Source: Streptomyces tropicalis (GTDB lineage Bacteria > Actinomycetota > Actinomycetes > Streptomycetales > Streptomycetaceae). From it: DNA of 64,000 nt. A program made the translations under genes and the position numbers. Numbering within the stretch: position 1 is the stretch's first letter; every line of letters starts with the position of its first letter. The stretch spans positions 124,001 through 188,000 of the forward strand of contig NZ_JARJBB010000003.1 in NCBI RefSeq assembly GCF_029269835.1. The letters are read 5' to 3'. Shown here piece by piece: positions 18,063 to 26,887 of this stretch. A model generated the notes under the pieces. It saw only the letters and a list, made by a program, of their open reading frames with translations. It had not been told where the DNA came from and did not search any database.

Positions 18063-18470
18063 ATGAGTGACACAAGGCCCTTCCCCGAGCCTCCCGGGTA
18101 CGACTACGGCCGGCCCCCGGCCCCGGAGCCCTGGCACGCGGAGCCCGCGTACCCGCCCGCCGGTGCCGGCCGCCCGCGCCGCGGGGACGACGGGTCGGGC
18201 ACCCGGCGCACCGCTCTGGCCATCCACACGATCGCCGACGTGGCGGCGGCGTTCCTGGCGCTGTGGATCGTCCTGTACCTCTTCGGGGCCAACCAGGGGA
18301 ACGTCTTCGTCGGCTTCGTCCAGGACGTGGCCGGCGCCCTGGCCTGGTGGTCGCAGGACATCTTCACGATGGACACGGAGAAACTCCGGGTGATCCTGAA
18401 CTACGGCCTGCCCGCGGTGATCTACCTGGCGGCCGGACACGGCGTGGCGGCCCGGCTGCGCCGCTTCTGA
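18063..18470 (+). CDS. Small membrane protein of unknown function
   Basis: A 135-residue protein. Residues 1-50 are Pro/Gly/Tyr-rich and cytoplasmic-looking. Two transmembrane segments follow: DVAAAFLALWIVLYLFGANQ (about 61-80) and ILNYGLPAVIYLAAGHGVA (about 112-130), separated by a short loop containing VQDVAGALAWWSQDIF. From memory, similar short proteins occur throughout Streptomyces without assigned role. It is probably monocistronic, with a strong terminator just downstream. Confidence 0.7.
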   Translation: MSDTRPFPEPPGYDYGRPPAPEPWHAEPAYPPAGAGRPRRGDDGSGTRRTALAIHTIADVAAAFLALWIVLYLFGANQGNVFVGFVQDVAGALAWWSQDIFTMDTEKLRVILNYGLPAVIYLAAGHGVAARLRRF

Positions 18471-18501
18471 GGGCATGCGGCAAGGCCCCTCACGTTGCGG
18501 G

Positions 18502-18537
18502 GAGGGGGTCCGTACGGTCCGTACGGACCCGCCCCTC
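18502..18537. terminator. Strong convergent terminator
   Basis: GAGGGGGTCCGTACGG (18502-18517) and CCGTACGGACCCGCCCCTC (18519-18537) form a long stem with one bulge and an almost absent loop. It lies between the convergent membrane-protein and paaX genes and touches the paaX stop. Confidence 0.75.
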
Positions 18538-19372
18538 ACGCCCTCATGAGCTCCGGCCCCACGAACTCCGCCCCCGCGTCCCGCAGCCGCGCGTGCAGCC
18601 CCCGGAAGACGGCGGACGAGCGGACGCCCGGCCAGTCGGCGGGCAGCAGTCCGGCGGGCAGGCCCGGGTCGGCGTAGGGGAGGTGGCGCCAGGAGTCCAG
18701 GGCCAGCAGGTAGTCCCGGTACGCCTCCTCGGGCGGTGTGTCCGGCCGCCGCTCCCAGGCGTGCAGCACCCGCGCGTGCCGGTCGAGGAACTCCTCGTGC
18801 TGCGCGGCGATCGCGGGCAGGTCCCACCAGCGGGCGACCGCCTGCGCCGTCGGCGTGAACCCCAGGTGCTCGCCGCGGAAGAGGTCCACGTAGGCGTCCA
18901 GGTGCAGCCGCCGCAGCGTGTGCCGGGTCTCCTCGTACAGACGGGCCGGGGCGATCCACACGCCGGGGGCCGCGGTACCGAAGCCGAGCCCGGACAGCCG
19001 GGAGCGCAGCACGTGCCGCCTCTGCCGCTCCGACTCCGGCACCGAGAAGACGGCGAGCACCCAGCCCTCGTCCCCGGGCGGCGCCGGCCGGTAGATGCGG
19101 AGGTCGCCGTCGTCGAGCAGCTGCCGTGCCTCCGGTGAGAGTTCGTATCCGGCGGCGCCCTCCGCGGTGCGGGCCGGGACGAGCAGCCCGCGCCGCTTCA
19201 GCCGGGACACGGAGGAGCGCACCGAGGGGGCGTCCACCCCGACCGCCGCCAGCAGCCGGATCAGCTCGGCGACGGGCACGGGTCCCGGCGCGAAGCGGCC
19301 GTACGCTCCGTAGAGCGTGACGATGAGGGATCTCGGGGCGTGTTGCGGATGCTGCTCGGGCACGGTGATCAT
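18536..19372 (-). CDS. paaX: PaaX-family transcriptional regulator
   Basis: A 278-residue PaaX-like repressor. The N-terminal winged helix (PVAELIRLLAAVGVDAPSVRSSVSRLKRRGLL, split here by its family core) is followed by the central PaaX domain (GWVLAVFSVPESERQRRHVLRSRL) and a C-terminal helical domain with WRHLPYADPGLP. Family members repress phenylacetate-type operons and release DNA on binding the aryl-CoA. It lies 15 bases downstream of the CoA-ligase gene on the same strand, so it is probably made from that promoter, which carries the candidate operator. This predicts autoregulation. No clear ribosome site precedes ATG 19372. Confidence 0.88.
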   Translation of the reverse strand: MITVPEQHPQHAPRSLIVTLYGAYGRFAPGPVPVAELIRLLAAVGVDAPSVRSSVSRLKRRGLLVPARTAEGAAGYELSPEARQLLDDGDLRIYRPAPPGDEGWVLAVFSVPESERQRRHVLRSRLSGLGFGTAAPGVWIAPARLYEETRHTLRRLHLDAYVDLFRGEHLGFTPTAQAVARWWDLPAIAAQHEEFLDRHARVLHAWERRPDTPPEEAYRDYLLALDSWRHLPYADPGLPAGLLPADWPGVRSSAVFRGLHARLRDAGAEFVGPELMRA

Positions 19373-19387
19373 GTTAGGTCGTCGGCG

Positions 19388-21010
19388 TCACTGCCCCTCG
19401 CCCGCGGCACGCAGCCGGAACCGCTGGAGCTTGCCGGTGGCCGTGCGCGGCAGCGAGTCCAGGAAGACGATCTCCCGCGGGCACTTGTACGGCGCCAGCT
19501 CCTCCTTGAGGTACGTGCGCAGCGCGTCCTCGTCCCGGTCGGCCCCCTCCTTCAGCACCGCGTAGGCGACCACGACCTGGCCCCGCGCCGCGTCGGGGCG
19601 TCCGACGACGGCGGCCTCGACCACGTCCGGGTGGCGCAGCAGGGCGTCCTCCACCTCGGGACCGGCGATGTTGTACCCGGCCGAGATGATCATGTCGTCG
19701 GCGCGGGCGACGTAGCGGAAATAGCCGTCGGGGTCACGGACGTAGGTGTCGCCGGTGATGTTCCAGCCGCCGCGCACGTAGACCCGCTGGCGCGGGTCGG
19801 CGAGGTAGCGGCACCCGACCGGGCCCTGGACGGCGAGCAGACCGGGCTGTCCGTCGGGCACCGGCTCGCCCCGCTCGTCCTGCACCCGGGCCCGCCACCC
19901 CGGCACCGGCACGCCGGTGGATCCCGGGCGCACCGCCTCGTCGGCGGCGGAGATGAAGATGTGCAGCAGCTCCGTCGCCCCGATGCCGTTGACGATGCGC
20001 ACCCCGGTCCGCTCGTGCCAGGTGTGCCAGGTCGACGCGGGCAGGTTCTCCCCGGCCGAGACGCAGCGCCGCAGCGAGGAGACGTCGTGGCCGTCCAGCT
20101 CGTCCAGCATGGCGCGGTACGCCGTCGGCGCGGTGAACAGCACCGAGACGCGGTGTCCGGCGATCGCGGGCAGCAGCTGCCGCGGGCCCGCCTGTTCGAG
20201 CAGCAGGGCGCTGGCGCCGGCCCGCAGCGGGAACACCACCAGGCCGCCCAGGCCGAAGGTGAAGCCCAGCGGGGGACTGCCGGCGAAGACGTCGTCCGGG
20301 CGGGCGCGCAGCACATGGCGGCCGAAGGTGTCGGCGACGGCCAGCACGTCCCGGTGGAAGTGCATGCACCCCTTCGGTCGGCCGGTGGTGCCCGAGGTGA
20401 ACGCGATCAGGGCCACGTCGTCGGCCGCGGTCTCCACGGCCGGGAAGGGCTCATCGGGCGCGGGGCGGCGCAGGAGGTCGTCCGGGGCGTCGGCGCCGAA
20501 GGTGGTGATGCGCAGGCCCGGCACGTCCGCCTTGACGAGGTCGTCGACGGCCCGGACGTCGCACAGCGCGTGCCCGATCTCGGCGATCCCGCACATCGTG
20601 GCCAGCTCGTGCGGCCGCTGCTGGGCCAGCACGGTGACGGCCACCGCGCCGGCTTTCAGGACGGCCAGCCAGCAGGCGGCGAGCCACGGGGTGGTGGGGC
20701 CGCGCAGCAGTACCCGGTTCCCGGGGACGACGCCGAGGTCGCCGGTGAGCACATGGGCGATGCGGTCCACGCGGGCGCGCAGGTCGCCGTAGGTCCACGC
20801 CTCCCCGTCGGCGGTCCGGAAGGCCGGACGCGCGGAGTCGGTGCCGGCCAGGAGCTCGGCGGCGCAGTTCAGCCGGTCCGGGTAGTGCAGCTCGGGGAGG
20901 TCGAAGCGGAGCTCGGGCCACTCCTCCTCGGGCGGCAGGTGGTCGCGCGCGAAGGTGTCGACGTGGGCCGAGATCGCCGGCCGTCCGACGACGTCCCTGC
21001 TGGGTTCCAT
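19388..21010 (-). CDS. Aryl-CoA ligase (2-aminobenzoate/benzoate-CoA ligase type)
   Basis: A 540-residue ANL-superfamily ligase that activates an aromatic acid with ATP and CoA. The AMP loop FTSGTTGRPKGCMHFHRD is near residue 190 and is benzoate-ligase-like in its His-rich end. Also visible are GIGATELLHIF (adenine motif), GDTYVRDPDGYF and the C-terminal catalytic lysine motif PRTATGKLQRF. I chose ATG 21010 (MEPSRDVVGRPAISAH). The gene faces the acyl-CoA dehydrogenase across a 326-base promoter region with the shared operator. Benzoate versus anthranilate as substrate is inferred from the operon. Confidence 0.88.
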   Translation of the reverse strand: MEPSRDVVGRPAISAHVDTFARDHLPPEEEWPELRFDLPELHYPDRLNCAAELLAGTDSARPAFRTADGEAWTYGDLRARVDRIAHVLTGDLGVVPGNRVLLRGPTTPWLAACWLAVLKAGAVAVTVLAQQRPHELATMCGIAEIGHALCDVRAVDDLVKADVPGLRITTFGADAPDDLLRRPAPDEPFPAVETAADDVALIAFTSGTTGRPKGCMHFHRDVLAVADTFGRHVLRARPDDVFAGSPPLGFTFGLGGLVVFPLRAGASALLLEQAGPRQLLPAIAGHRVSVLFTAPTAYRAMLDELDGHDVSSLRRCVSAGENLPASTWHTWHERTGVRIVNGIGATELLHIFISAADEAVRPGSTGVPVPGWRARVQDERGEPVPDGQPGLLAVQGPVGCRYLADPRQRVYVRGGWNITGDTYVRDPDGYFRYVARADDMIISAGYNIAGPEVEDALLRHPDVVEAAVVGRPDAARGQVVVAYAVLKEGADRDEDALRTYLKEELAPYKCPREIVFLDSLPRTATGKLQRFRLRAAGEGQ

Positions 21011-21336
21011 GGCGGTTCGCCCCCTTGTCGTGGTGGGCTCGCACGAGGAGCGTATCGTGTTGGTGACGACAGTCAACGGTGCGCGATAACGTGGATCGGG
21101 GGGAGGGCGGCCCGCACGGTTGTCCGCCCCTCGCCCGGCGGTCGCGCCGGGCCGGGCGCGGGGTTCGCCCGGGAGGCCACGGGGGAGTCTCCCGGGGCGG
21201 CCCCGTGGCCCGGCGCGGCCCGTGCGCTCCGCATGGTCGGAGCGCTCCGTGCGGGACGGGGTCCCCGGTTCCCTGGAGGACAGGGAGGCCCGACCGGAGG
21301 GGCGGGGTCCCGAGGCTCGACGAGAGAGGACCGGCA
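21011..21336. promoter_or_regulatory. Divergent promoter region of the ligase-paaX and acyl-CoA dehydrogenase-ridA operons
   Basis: A 326-base gap. TATCG (21053-21057) and CGATA (21084-21088) bracket GTGACGACAGTCA (21063-21075), the same core as at 14702. The dyad lies about 45 bases from the ligase start and about 260 bases from the acyl-CoA dehydrogenase start, so the rightward mRNA has a long GC-rich leader in which I see no other feature. Confidence 0.72.
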
Positions 21337-22482
21337 ATGCCCGTATTCGCGCTCGAACCGGAACGGGCCGAGTGGTGCGCGCAGTTGCGCACCCAGGCCG
21401 CCCGGCACCTGCTCCCGCTCGCGGAGAAGGGCGAGCCCGGCCACGTCAACCGGCCGCTCGTCGCCGAGCTGGGCCGACTCGGCCTGCTGGAGCGCCTGTT
21501 CACCTCCGGCGCCCTGGACCTGTGCCTGATGCGCGAGTCCCTGGCCCGCGTCTGCACCGAGGCCGAGACCGCTCTCGCACTCCAGGGACTGGGCGCCCAC
21601 CCGGTCCACGCGCACGGCACCCCCGCCCAGCGCGAACGCTGGCTGCCGCGGGTCGCCGGGGGCAGCGCGGTCGCCGCCTTCGCCCTGAGCGAGTCCGGCG
21701 CCGGCTCCGACGCGGCCGCGCTGTCCCTCGCCGCCCGGCCGGACGGTCCCGGGCGCTGGCGGCTCACCGGTGAGAAGTGCTGGATCTCCAACGCCCCCGA
21801 GGCCGACCTCTACACCGTCTTCGCCCGCACCACCCCCGACGCGGGGTCCCGCGGCGTCACCGCCTTCCTGGTCCCCTCCGACCGGCCCGGACTCACCGGC
21901 AGCGCCCTGGAGATGCTCTCCCCGCACCCCATCGGCGCCCTCCACTTCGACGACGTCCCGGTCACCGCGGACGACGTGCTCGGCGAGACGGACCGCGGCT
22001 TCCGGGTCGCCATGGGCACCCTCAACCTCTTCCGCCCCAGCGTGGGCGCCTTCGCGGTCGGCATGGCCCAGGCCGCCCTGGACGCGACCGTCGGGCACAC
22101 CGCCCGGCGGGACGCCTTCGGGGGCCGTCTGAAGGACCTCCAGTCGGTCGCCCACCGGGTCGCCGAGATGGCGCTGCGCACCGAGGCCGCCCGCCTGCTC
22201 GTCTACGCGGCCGCGTCGGCGTACGACGACGGCGACCCGGACGTCCCCCGGCGCGCCGCGATGGCGAAGCTGCTCGCCACCGAGACCGCGCAGTACGTCG
22301 TCGACGCGGCCGTGCAGCTGCACGGTGCCCGCGCCCTGCGCCGCGGCCACCTCCTCGAGCACCTCTACCGCGAGGTGCGCGCGCCCCGGATCTACGAGGG
22401 GGCGAGCGAGGTGCAGCGCGGCATCATCGCCAAGGAGCTGTACGCGGCCCACGCCACCACCACCGAGGAGAGCGCCCCATGA
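21337..22482 (+). CDS. Acyl-CoA dehydrogenase
   Basis: A 381-residue flavoprotein dehydrogenase. Family motifs present: FALSESGAGSDAAAL (FAD/substrate loop near residue 111), GEKCWISNAPEAD near 145, and the C-terminal block VQLHGARALRRGHLLEHLYREVRAPRIYEGASEVQ, where the catalytic Glu of the IYEG motif is present. ATG 21337 follows AGAGAGGACCGGCA. The stop overlaps ridA by 4 bases. In the aromatic-CoA island it would oxidise the reduced alicyclic or ring-opened CoA ester, the counterpart of abmD in Azoarcus evansii. Confidence 0.9.
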   Translation: MPVFALEPERAEWCAQLRTQAARHLLPLAEKGEPGHVNRPLVAELGRLGLLERLFTSGALDLCLMRESLARVCTEAETALALQGLGAHPVHAHGTPAQRERWLPRVAGGSAVAAFALSESGAGSDAAALSLAARPDGPGRWRLTGEKCWISNAPEADLYTVFARTTPDAGSRGVTAFLVPSDRPGLTGSALEMLSPHPIGALHFDDVPVTADDVLGETDRGFRVAMGTLNLFRPSVGAFAVGMAQAALDATVGHTARRDAFGGRLKDLQSVAHRVAEMALRTEAARLLVYAAASAYDDGDPDVPRRAAMAKLLATETAQYVVDAAVQLHGARALRRGHLLEHLYREVRAPRIYEGASEVQRGIIAKELYAAHATTTEESAP

Positions 22483-22877
22483 CCGCCGAGCGCATCAACC
22501 CGCCCGAGCTGTCCCCACCCGCCGGCTTCTCGCACGCGGTCCTCGCGAGCGGTTCCCGGGTGCTGTTCCTGGCCGGCCAGACCGCGCTCGACGGGGACGG
22601 GAAGGTCGTCGGGGACACCCTGCCCGAGCAGTTCGAGCGGGCGCTGGCCAATCTGCTCACCGCGCTGCGCGCCGCCGGCGGCACCCCCGCCGACCTGGCA
22701 CGGGTCACCGTCTACGCCACGGACGTGGCCGCCTACCGGGCCCATGCCCGCGACCTCGGCCGCCGCTGGCGGGAGCTGGCCGGCCGCGACTATCCGGCGA
22801 TGGCGGTGGTGGAGGTCGTCCGCCTGTGGGACGAGCGGGCGATGGTGGAACTCGACGGGTTCGCCGTGCTGCCGTAG
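22479..22877 (+). CDS. RidA/YjgF-family enamine/imine deaminase
   Basis: A 132-residue protein of the RidA family, which hydrolyses reactive enamines and imines, releasing ammonia. Family features: FLAGQTALDGDGKVVG near residue 29, LTALRAAGGTPADLARVTVYATD, and the C-terminal MAVVEVVRLWDERAMVELDGFAV. ATG 22479 overlaps the acyl-CoA dehydrogenase stop. In an anthranilate-type pathway the amino group must leave as ammonia from a non-aromatic intermediate, so a coupled RidA member makes chemical sense; this role is inference. Confidence 0.86.
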   Translation: MTAERINPPELSPPAGFSHAVLASGSRVLFLAGQTALDGDGKVVGDTLPEQFERALANLLTALRAAGGTPADLARVTVYATDVAAYRAHARDLGRRWRELAGRDYPAMAVVEVVRLWDERAMVELDGFAVLP

Positions 22878-23104
22878 GGCCGGCCCTGCCGTCGTCCCGG
22901 AGCGTCGTCCCGGGCCGTCGTCGCGAGCCGCTCGGCGGGCACCCGGTGCGGTGCCACGACGCGGCCGTCGGGGAGCAGTTCGCCGGTGTCGTCGAAGACG
23001 ACGGACCCGTCGCACAGCAGGCTCCAGCCCTGCTCGGGGCGGGCCGCCACGACGTGCGGAGCGCGGGCGTCCGCGGCGGGGCACGAGGGCTGGTGGGAAC
23101 ACAT
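22790..23104 (-). CDS. DUF5999-like small protein with C-terminal run-on
   Basis: A 104-residue frame beginning MCSHQPSCPAADA, then PEQGWSLLCDGSVVFDDTGELLPDGRVVAPHR. From memory this matches the small Streptomyces family DUF5999, usually about 70 residues. Paired cysteines and histidines at the N-terminus (C2, H4, C8) could bind a metal. The last 35 residues are low-complexity Ser/Arg/Thr and run antisense into the 3' end of ridA by 88 bases, suggesting the normal stop was lost. ATG 23104 has a GGAGGTGCGCC site. Confidence 0.68.
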   Translation of the reverse strand: MCSHQPSCPAADARAPHVVAARPEQGWSLLCDGSVVFDDTGELLPDGRVVAPHRVPAERLATTARDDAPGRRQGRPYGSTANPSSSTIARSSHRRTTSTTAIAG

Positions 23105-23204
23105 GGCGCACCTCCACGTCGGCCGGACCGGCCGGTGCGGCCGTCCGTGGCACCGACCATGCTCCTGCCGCGGCCCGGGGGGAACGGCCCGCCGCCACGC
23201 GTGA

Positions 23205-23789
<585 letters not shown>

Positions 23790-23876
23790 CCCTCCCGGGG
23801 CCCGGCCGTCCGGCGGGCGGTCCCGCGGAGCCCGCTCGGGGGGTGCGCCACGGGACCGCCCGCCGCGCGGCGAAGC

Positions 23877-24188
23877 TCAGTCCAGCTGCCAGAGGGCGTA
23901 GTTCGCGATCAGCATGACGAGTCCCCCCAGAGCCATGGCGGCACCGAGGAACCGCAGGATTCCGGGCGACCCGAACAGGCCCGCCCGCTGCGGCTGTCCG
24001 AAGAGGTCTCCCGTCGGGTTCCGTATCGCCTGGGCCCTCCGACGGCTCGTCTGCGCCCTGCGCGTGGTGATGCCGCGCACGTCGAACGCCCAGCTCAGTC
24101 CGCACCACAGCGCGACGAGCCCCGCCGGCAGGAACACGACGGAGAACACGAGCGGTTGCCCGCCGGCTCGGGAGGCCAGGTCGTCCAT
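23877..24188 (-). CDS. Small two-helix membrane protein
   Basis: A 103-residue protein with hydrophobic segments at about 14-34 (FSVVFLPAGLVALWCGLSW) and about 78-100 (FLGAAMALGGLVMLIANYAL), joined by a basic cytoplasmic loop (TTRRAQTSRRRAQAIRNP). ATG 24188 follows AAAGGAA. I recognise no family; function unknown. Confidence 0.6.
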   Translation of the reverse strand: MDDLASRAGGQPLVFSVVFLPAGLVALWCGLSWAFDVRGITTRRAQTSRRRAQAIRNPTGDLFGQPQRAGLFGSPGILRFLGAAMALGGLVMLIANYALWQLD

Positions 24189-24744
24189 GGTGCAGGGATT
24201 CCTTTCGCGGAGGACGGGCTGCCGCTCCCGACACTTGGAGCAAGGGGAGCCGTACGGGGGGTCGTTGATCGTAACCTCACGCGAACCGGGCCGGCCGGAC
24301 CCCGCCGGCCCGGCAGGCGCCGGGACGCTCCCGGCGCCGGACCCCCTGCGGCGGAAGACCTCCCCACTGGGGGGACGGGGACGGCGCGGTGATCGGCCGG
24401 CCCTCGCCCCGGTCGCGGTACGTCACGGGGAAGGGATCGGACGTGTACCGGGACAGGCCGGACGACGCGTCGTGGCGGAACGGAACGCCCGACCGCAGGG
24501 ACACCGGCAGGTGGTCGCGGCCGGTGGCGAGGGTGAAGGTGACGTGCCCGCCCCTGCTCGCCGCGGCGTGTTCGCCCCGGCGGCGGCGGACCCGAGGTGC
24601 CGTGGTGGGCCGCAGCGGCTACCGGCCGTGATGGGTCACAATGATGTGACGAGCATTCATTAAATCTCCAACCATCTTCACCGGGTCCCCACTTCCTGCC
24701 ATGCTGCTCCGGCTGAGATCGGAATCAACAAGGGGGCCCCTCGC
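24189..24744. other. 556-base region without a convincing gene
   Basis: No frame here has both a ribosome site and gene-like composition. A reverse-strand frame at about 24277-24560 reads GVPFRHDASSGLSRYTSDPF and could be a decayed coding fragment, but I recognise no family. The right end holds the promoter of the DUF4234 gene, with an A+T-rich stretch at 24640-24670. Confidence 0.4.
24635..24650. promoter_or_regulatory. Perfect dyad upstream of the DUF4234 gene
   Basis: GTCACAATGATGTGAC is a perfect 6-base inverted repeat with a 4-base spacer, 95 bases upstream of the DUF4234 start, next to A+T-rich sequence (CATTCATTAAAT). Probably an operator; the regulator is unknown. Confidence 0.5.
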
Positions 24745-25248
24745 ATGGACGACATCCAGCCCACCGTCGACTCCAGCCGGAACATCCACGTTCCGGTGGG
24801 AGGCGCCGTCGCGCCCGGCACCGCCGGCGCTCCCGCCGCGATCCGCCCGCCCGGCCTGGCCATGAAGCGCCGCGGGCCCGTCGCGGTGTGGCTCGGCCTG
24901 CCGCTCGTCACGCTCGGGATCTATCACCTGGTCTGGTACTACAAGATCCACAAGGAGCTTGCGGAGTTCGACCGCCGCCGAGTGCTCAGCCCGGCGGGAA
25001 GCCTGCTCGTCATGATCTTCCTCGGCTGGACGCTGATCGCCCCGCTGGTCTCCTTCCACAACACCGGGAAGGCCATCGCGAACGCTCAGCGCGCGGCCGG
25101 TCTGCCGGTGACGTGCAGCCCCGCCGCGAGCACCTGGCTGACGTTCGTCTTCGGTCTGAACATCTGGTACATGCAGCGCCAGCTGAACCTGGTCGTCGAC
25201 GCCTACCCGGGCGTCGCGCCGGGCGTCGAGGTGTCTCTGGCGGCCTGA
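24745..25248 (+). CDS. DUF4234-domain membrane protein
   Basis: A 167-residue protein. The N-terminal 40 residues are Pro/Ala-rich. The DUF4234 pattern follows: WLGLPLVTLGIYHLVWYYKIHKELAEFDRR, then LLVMIFLGWTLIAPLVSFHNTGKAIANAQ and WLTFVFGLNIWYMQRQLN. It has three or four transmembrane segments. The function of the domain is unknown. An AAGGGGG ribosome site precedes ATG 24745. Confidence 0.83.
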   Translation: MDDIQPTVDSSRNIHVPVGGAVAPGTAGAPAAIRPPGLAMKRRGPVAVWLGLPLVTLGIYHLVWYYKIHKELAEFDRRRVLSPAGSLLVMIFLGWTLIAPLVSFHNTGKAIANAQRAAGLPVTCSPAASTWLTFVFGLNIWYMQRQLNLVVDAYPGVAPGVEVSLAA

Positions 25249-25345
25249 GCCGGTCCCGGCCCGGCGCCGAGTTCCAGGGGAACCGCCGGATCCCTCCGCC
25301 GCCCGCACCGAAGCGGCTCGGAAGGGCTCCGGCGGCATCCGTCCC

Positions 25346-26875
25346 TCAGATGTCCCGGAACGTCTCGATCTGCGCGCCGATCGAGTTGAGGCGCTCGGCG
25401 AGGTCCTCGTAACCCCGGTTGATGACGTACACGTTGCGCAGTACCGACGTGCCCTCCGCCGCCATCATCGCCAGGAGGACGACCACGGCGGGGCGCAGGG
25501 CCGGCGGGCACATCATCTCCGCGGCGCGCCAGCGGGTAGGGCCCTCGACCAGGACGCGGTGCGGGTCGAGCAACTGCAGTCGCCCGCCGAGGCGGTTGAG
25601 GTCGGTCAGGTAGATCGCACGGTTGTCGTAGACCCAGTCGTGGATCAGCGTCTTGCCCTGCGCGGCCGCCGCGATGGCCGCGAAGAACGGGACGTTGTCG
25701 ATGTTCAGCCCGGGGAACGGCATCGGGTGGATCTTGTCGATCGGCGCCTCCAGCTTGGAAGGCCGGACCGTGAGGTCCACCAGGCGCGTACGGCCGTTGT
25801 CCGCGAAGTACTCGGGGCTGCGGTCGTGGTCGAGGCCCATCTCCTCCAGGACCGCCAGCTCGATCTCCAGGAACTCGATCGGCACCCGGCGCACCGTCAG
25901 CTCCGACTCGGTGACGACGGCGGCGGCCACCAGGCTCATCGCCTCGACCGGGTCCTCGGAGGGGGAGTAGTCCACGTCGGCGTCGATCGAGGGCACGCCG
26001 TGCACGGTGAGCGTGGTGGTGCCGATGCCCTCGACCCGGACGCCGAGCGCCTCCAGGAAGAAGCACAGGTCCTGGACCATGTAGTTGGAGGAGGCGTTGC
26101 GGATGACGGTGACGCCGTCGTGGCGGGCGGCCGCCAGCAGCGCGTTCTCGGTCACCGTGTCGCCGCGCTCGGTCAGCACGATCGGGCGGTCCGGGCGGAC
26201 GGAGCGGTCCACCACCGCGTGGTACTGCCCCTCGGTGGCCGCGACGTCCAGCCCGAACCGGCGCAGCGCGATCATGTGCGGCTCGATGGTCCGGGTGCCC
26301 AGGTCGCAACCGCCCGCGTAGGGCAGCTTGAAGCGGTCCAGCCGGTGCAGCAGAGGGCCGAGGAACATGATGATGGAGCGGGTGCGGACGGCGGCCTCGG
26401 CGTCGATGGCGTCCAGGTCGAGTTCGGCCGGGGGCACGATCTCCAGGTCGGTGCCGTCGTTGATCCAGCGGGTGCGGACGCCGATGGAGCCCAGGACCTC
26501 CAGGAGGCGGTAGACCTCCTCGATCCGGGCCACGCGGCGCAGCACTGTGCGCCCCCTGTTGAGGAGCGAGGCGCACAGCAGTGCCACGCACGCGTTCTTG
26601 CTCGTCTTCACGTCGATGGCGCCGGAGAGCCGGCGGCCGCCGACGACCCGCAGGTGCATCGGGCCGGCGTAGCCGAGCGAGACGATCTCGCTGTCGAGGG
26701 CCTCACCGATACGGGCGATCATCTCAAGGCTGATGTTCTGATTGCCGCGCTCGATGCGGTTGACGGCGCTCTGGCTGGTGCCGAGCGCCTCGGCCAGCTG
26801 CGCCTGTGTCCAGCCCCGGTGTTGGCGGGCGTCACGGATGAGCTTGCCGATGCGTACGAGGTAGTCGTCTGCCAT
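25346..26875 (-). CDS. murA: MurA-like enolpyruvyl transferase with N-terminal XRE helix-turn-helix
   Basis: A 509-residue fusion. Residues 7-62 form an XRE/Cro DNA-binding domain (WTQAQLAEALGTSQSAVNRIERG). Residues about 73-509 are an EPSP-synthase-like UDP-GlcNAc 1-carboxyvinyltransferase. Active-site residues are retained: K93-N94 in TSKNA, C190 in AGGCDLG (equivalent to E. coli Cys115), an Arg in the following GTRTIE, a candidate catalytic Asp in GLNIDNVPFF after a 3-residue insertion, and RGYEDLAERL at the end. Ordinary MurA is about 420-445 residues with no HTH, so this is probably a second, specialised MurA. ATG 26875 lacks a clear ribosome site and may be leaderless. Confidence 0.87.
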   Translation of the reverse strand: MADDYLVRIGKLIRDARQHRGWTQAQLAEALGTSQSAVNRIERGNQNISLEMIARIGEALDSEIVSLGYAGPMHLRVVGGRRLSGAIDVKTSKNACVALLCASLLNRGRTVLRRVARIEEVYRLLEVLGSIGVRTRWINDGTDLEIVPPAELDLDAIDAEAAVRTRSIIMFLGPLLHRLDRFKLPYAGGCDLGTRTIEPHMIALRRFGLDVAATEGQYHAVVDRSVRPDRPIVLTERGDTVTENALLAAARHDGVTVIRNASSNYMVQDLCFFLEALGVRVEGIGTTTLTVHGVPSIDADVDYSPSEDPVEAMSLVAAAVVTESELTVRRVPIEFLEIELAVLEEMGLDHDRSPEYFADNGRTRLVDLTVRPSKLEAPIDKIHPMPFPGLNIDNVPFFAAIAAAAQGKTLIHDWVYDNRAIYLTDLNRLGGRLQLLDPHRVLVEGPTRWRAAEMMCPPALRPAVVVLLAMMAAEGTSVLRNVYVINRGYEDLAERLNSIGAQIETFRDI

Positions 26876-26887
26876 GAGGCCGAGGTT

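Noticed and set aside
24277..24504. Reverse frame MSLRSGVPFRHDASSGLSRY as a gene
   Set aside because: No ribosome site, no recognised family and a low-complexity C-terminus; kept only as a possible fragment in the gap description.
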